Below, in pieces: positions 63,915 through 64,000 of a stretch of DNA of 64,000 nt; positions within the stretch are counted from its first letter, which is position 1, and each line of letters starts with the position of its first letter. A program made the position numbers and the translations under genes. Under the pieces are notes generated by a model. It did not search any database, had not been told where the DNA came from, and saw nothing but the letters and a program-made list of their open reading frames with translations. This DNA comes from Algoriphagus alkaliphilus (GTDB taxonomy: Bacteria > Bacteroidota > Bacteroidia > Cytophagales > Cyclobacteriaceae), in NCBI RefSeq assembly GCF_900103735.1, contig NZ_FMXE01000005.1:172626-236625 (forward strand), written 5' to 3'.

Positions 63915-64000
63915 TATCCGCTTTCTTACCAGTAGCCATAGGAAATAAGGATAGAAGTCCGATGAGACGAGCTGTGGACTGTGGACGGTCGTCTGTCGAC
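63915..64000. mobile_element. MITE-like element, inverted copy C, cut by the window end
   Basis: Starts TATCCGCTTTCTTACCAGTA and continues as the near-exact reverse complement of the right part of copy A (GCCATAGGAAATAAGGATAG, GAAGTCCGATGAGACGAGCT). It faces copy B at a distance of 27 bp. The left part lies outside the window. Confidence 0.75.

Overview
The window looks like the chromosome of a member of the Bacteroidota, most likely a Cytophagia/Cyclobacteriaceae relative such as Algoriphagus (inference). The support is: a type IX secretion (T9SS) C-terminal sorting domain, large 800-residue FtsX/MacB-type permeases in tandem, GSCFA, DUF1080 and DUF4402 proteins, a Bacteroidetes-type promoter (-33 TTG / -7 TAnnTTTG) in front of a membrane pyrophosphatase, near absence of Shine-Dalgarno sequences, and moderate GC.

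Layout. 1-1319 (minus): 5'-part of a Tat-exported Gfo/Idh/MocA oxidoreductase and a DUF1080 lipoprotein. 1538-15576 (minus): five paralogous two-domain FtsX-like ABC permeases with a DUF4097 beta-repeat protein among them and no ATPase. 15919-18549: an FG-GAP protein, then a REP-associated tyrosine transposase (RAYT) between two related REP arrays, then tRNA-Pro(GGG). 18667-19411 (minus): two small genes. 19441-19580: a short non-coding TATCCGC-ended element. 20187-35105 (plus): one polarised locus with a 3022-residue T9SS repeat protein, four small secreted pilin-like proteins (two DUF4402-like), a PapD-like chaperone and an usher-like outer-membrane protein. 35219-43456: hppA, a PBP4-type carboxypeptidase, a YhcG nuclease, an S9 peptidase and a VOC and a DUF1801 protein. 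43507-44600 (minus): an ECF sigma factor with a membrane protein. 45178-50898 (plus): GSCFA, DUF255 thioredoxin protein, PriA. 51183-51849: a toxin-antitoxin-like pair whose PIN domain has lost a catalytic Asp. 51953-55844: a large FAD/Fe-S oxidoreductase and a divergent YdcF protein. 55930-57560 (minus): HipBA. 58050-62750 (minus): an SDR and a DUF4011-type helicase. 63220-64000: a stop-interrupted IS200-like transposase and two more TATCCGC elements.

How the parts work together. The main candidate system is 20187-35105. Its genes overlap or nearly touch and run in the order giant surface protein, small secreted beta proteins, chaperone, usher. This suggests a surface fibre assembled by a non-canonical chaperone-usher route and co-expressed with a T9SS-exported adhesin. 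The permease array probably serves export or envelope stress functions and must borrow an ATPase encoded elsewhere. The intergenic space is rich in small dispersed repeats: REP hairpins, TATCCGC elements, and palindromes at gene ends. At least two HUH transposase genes are present that could have mobilised some of them.
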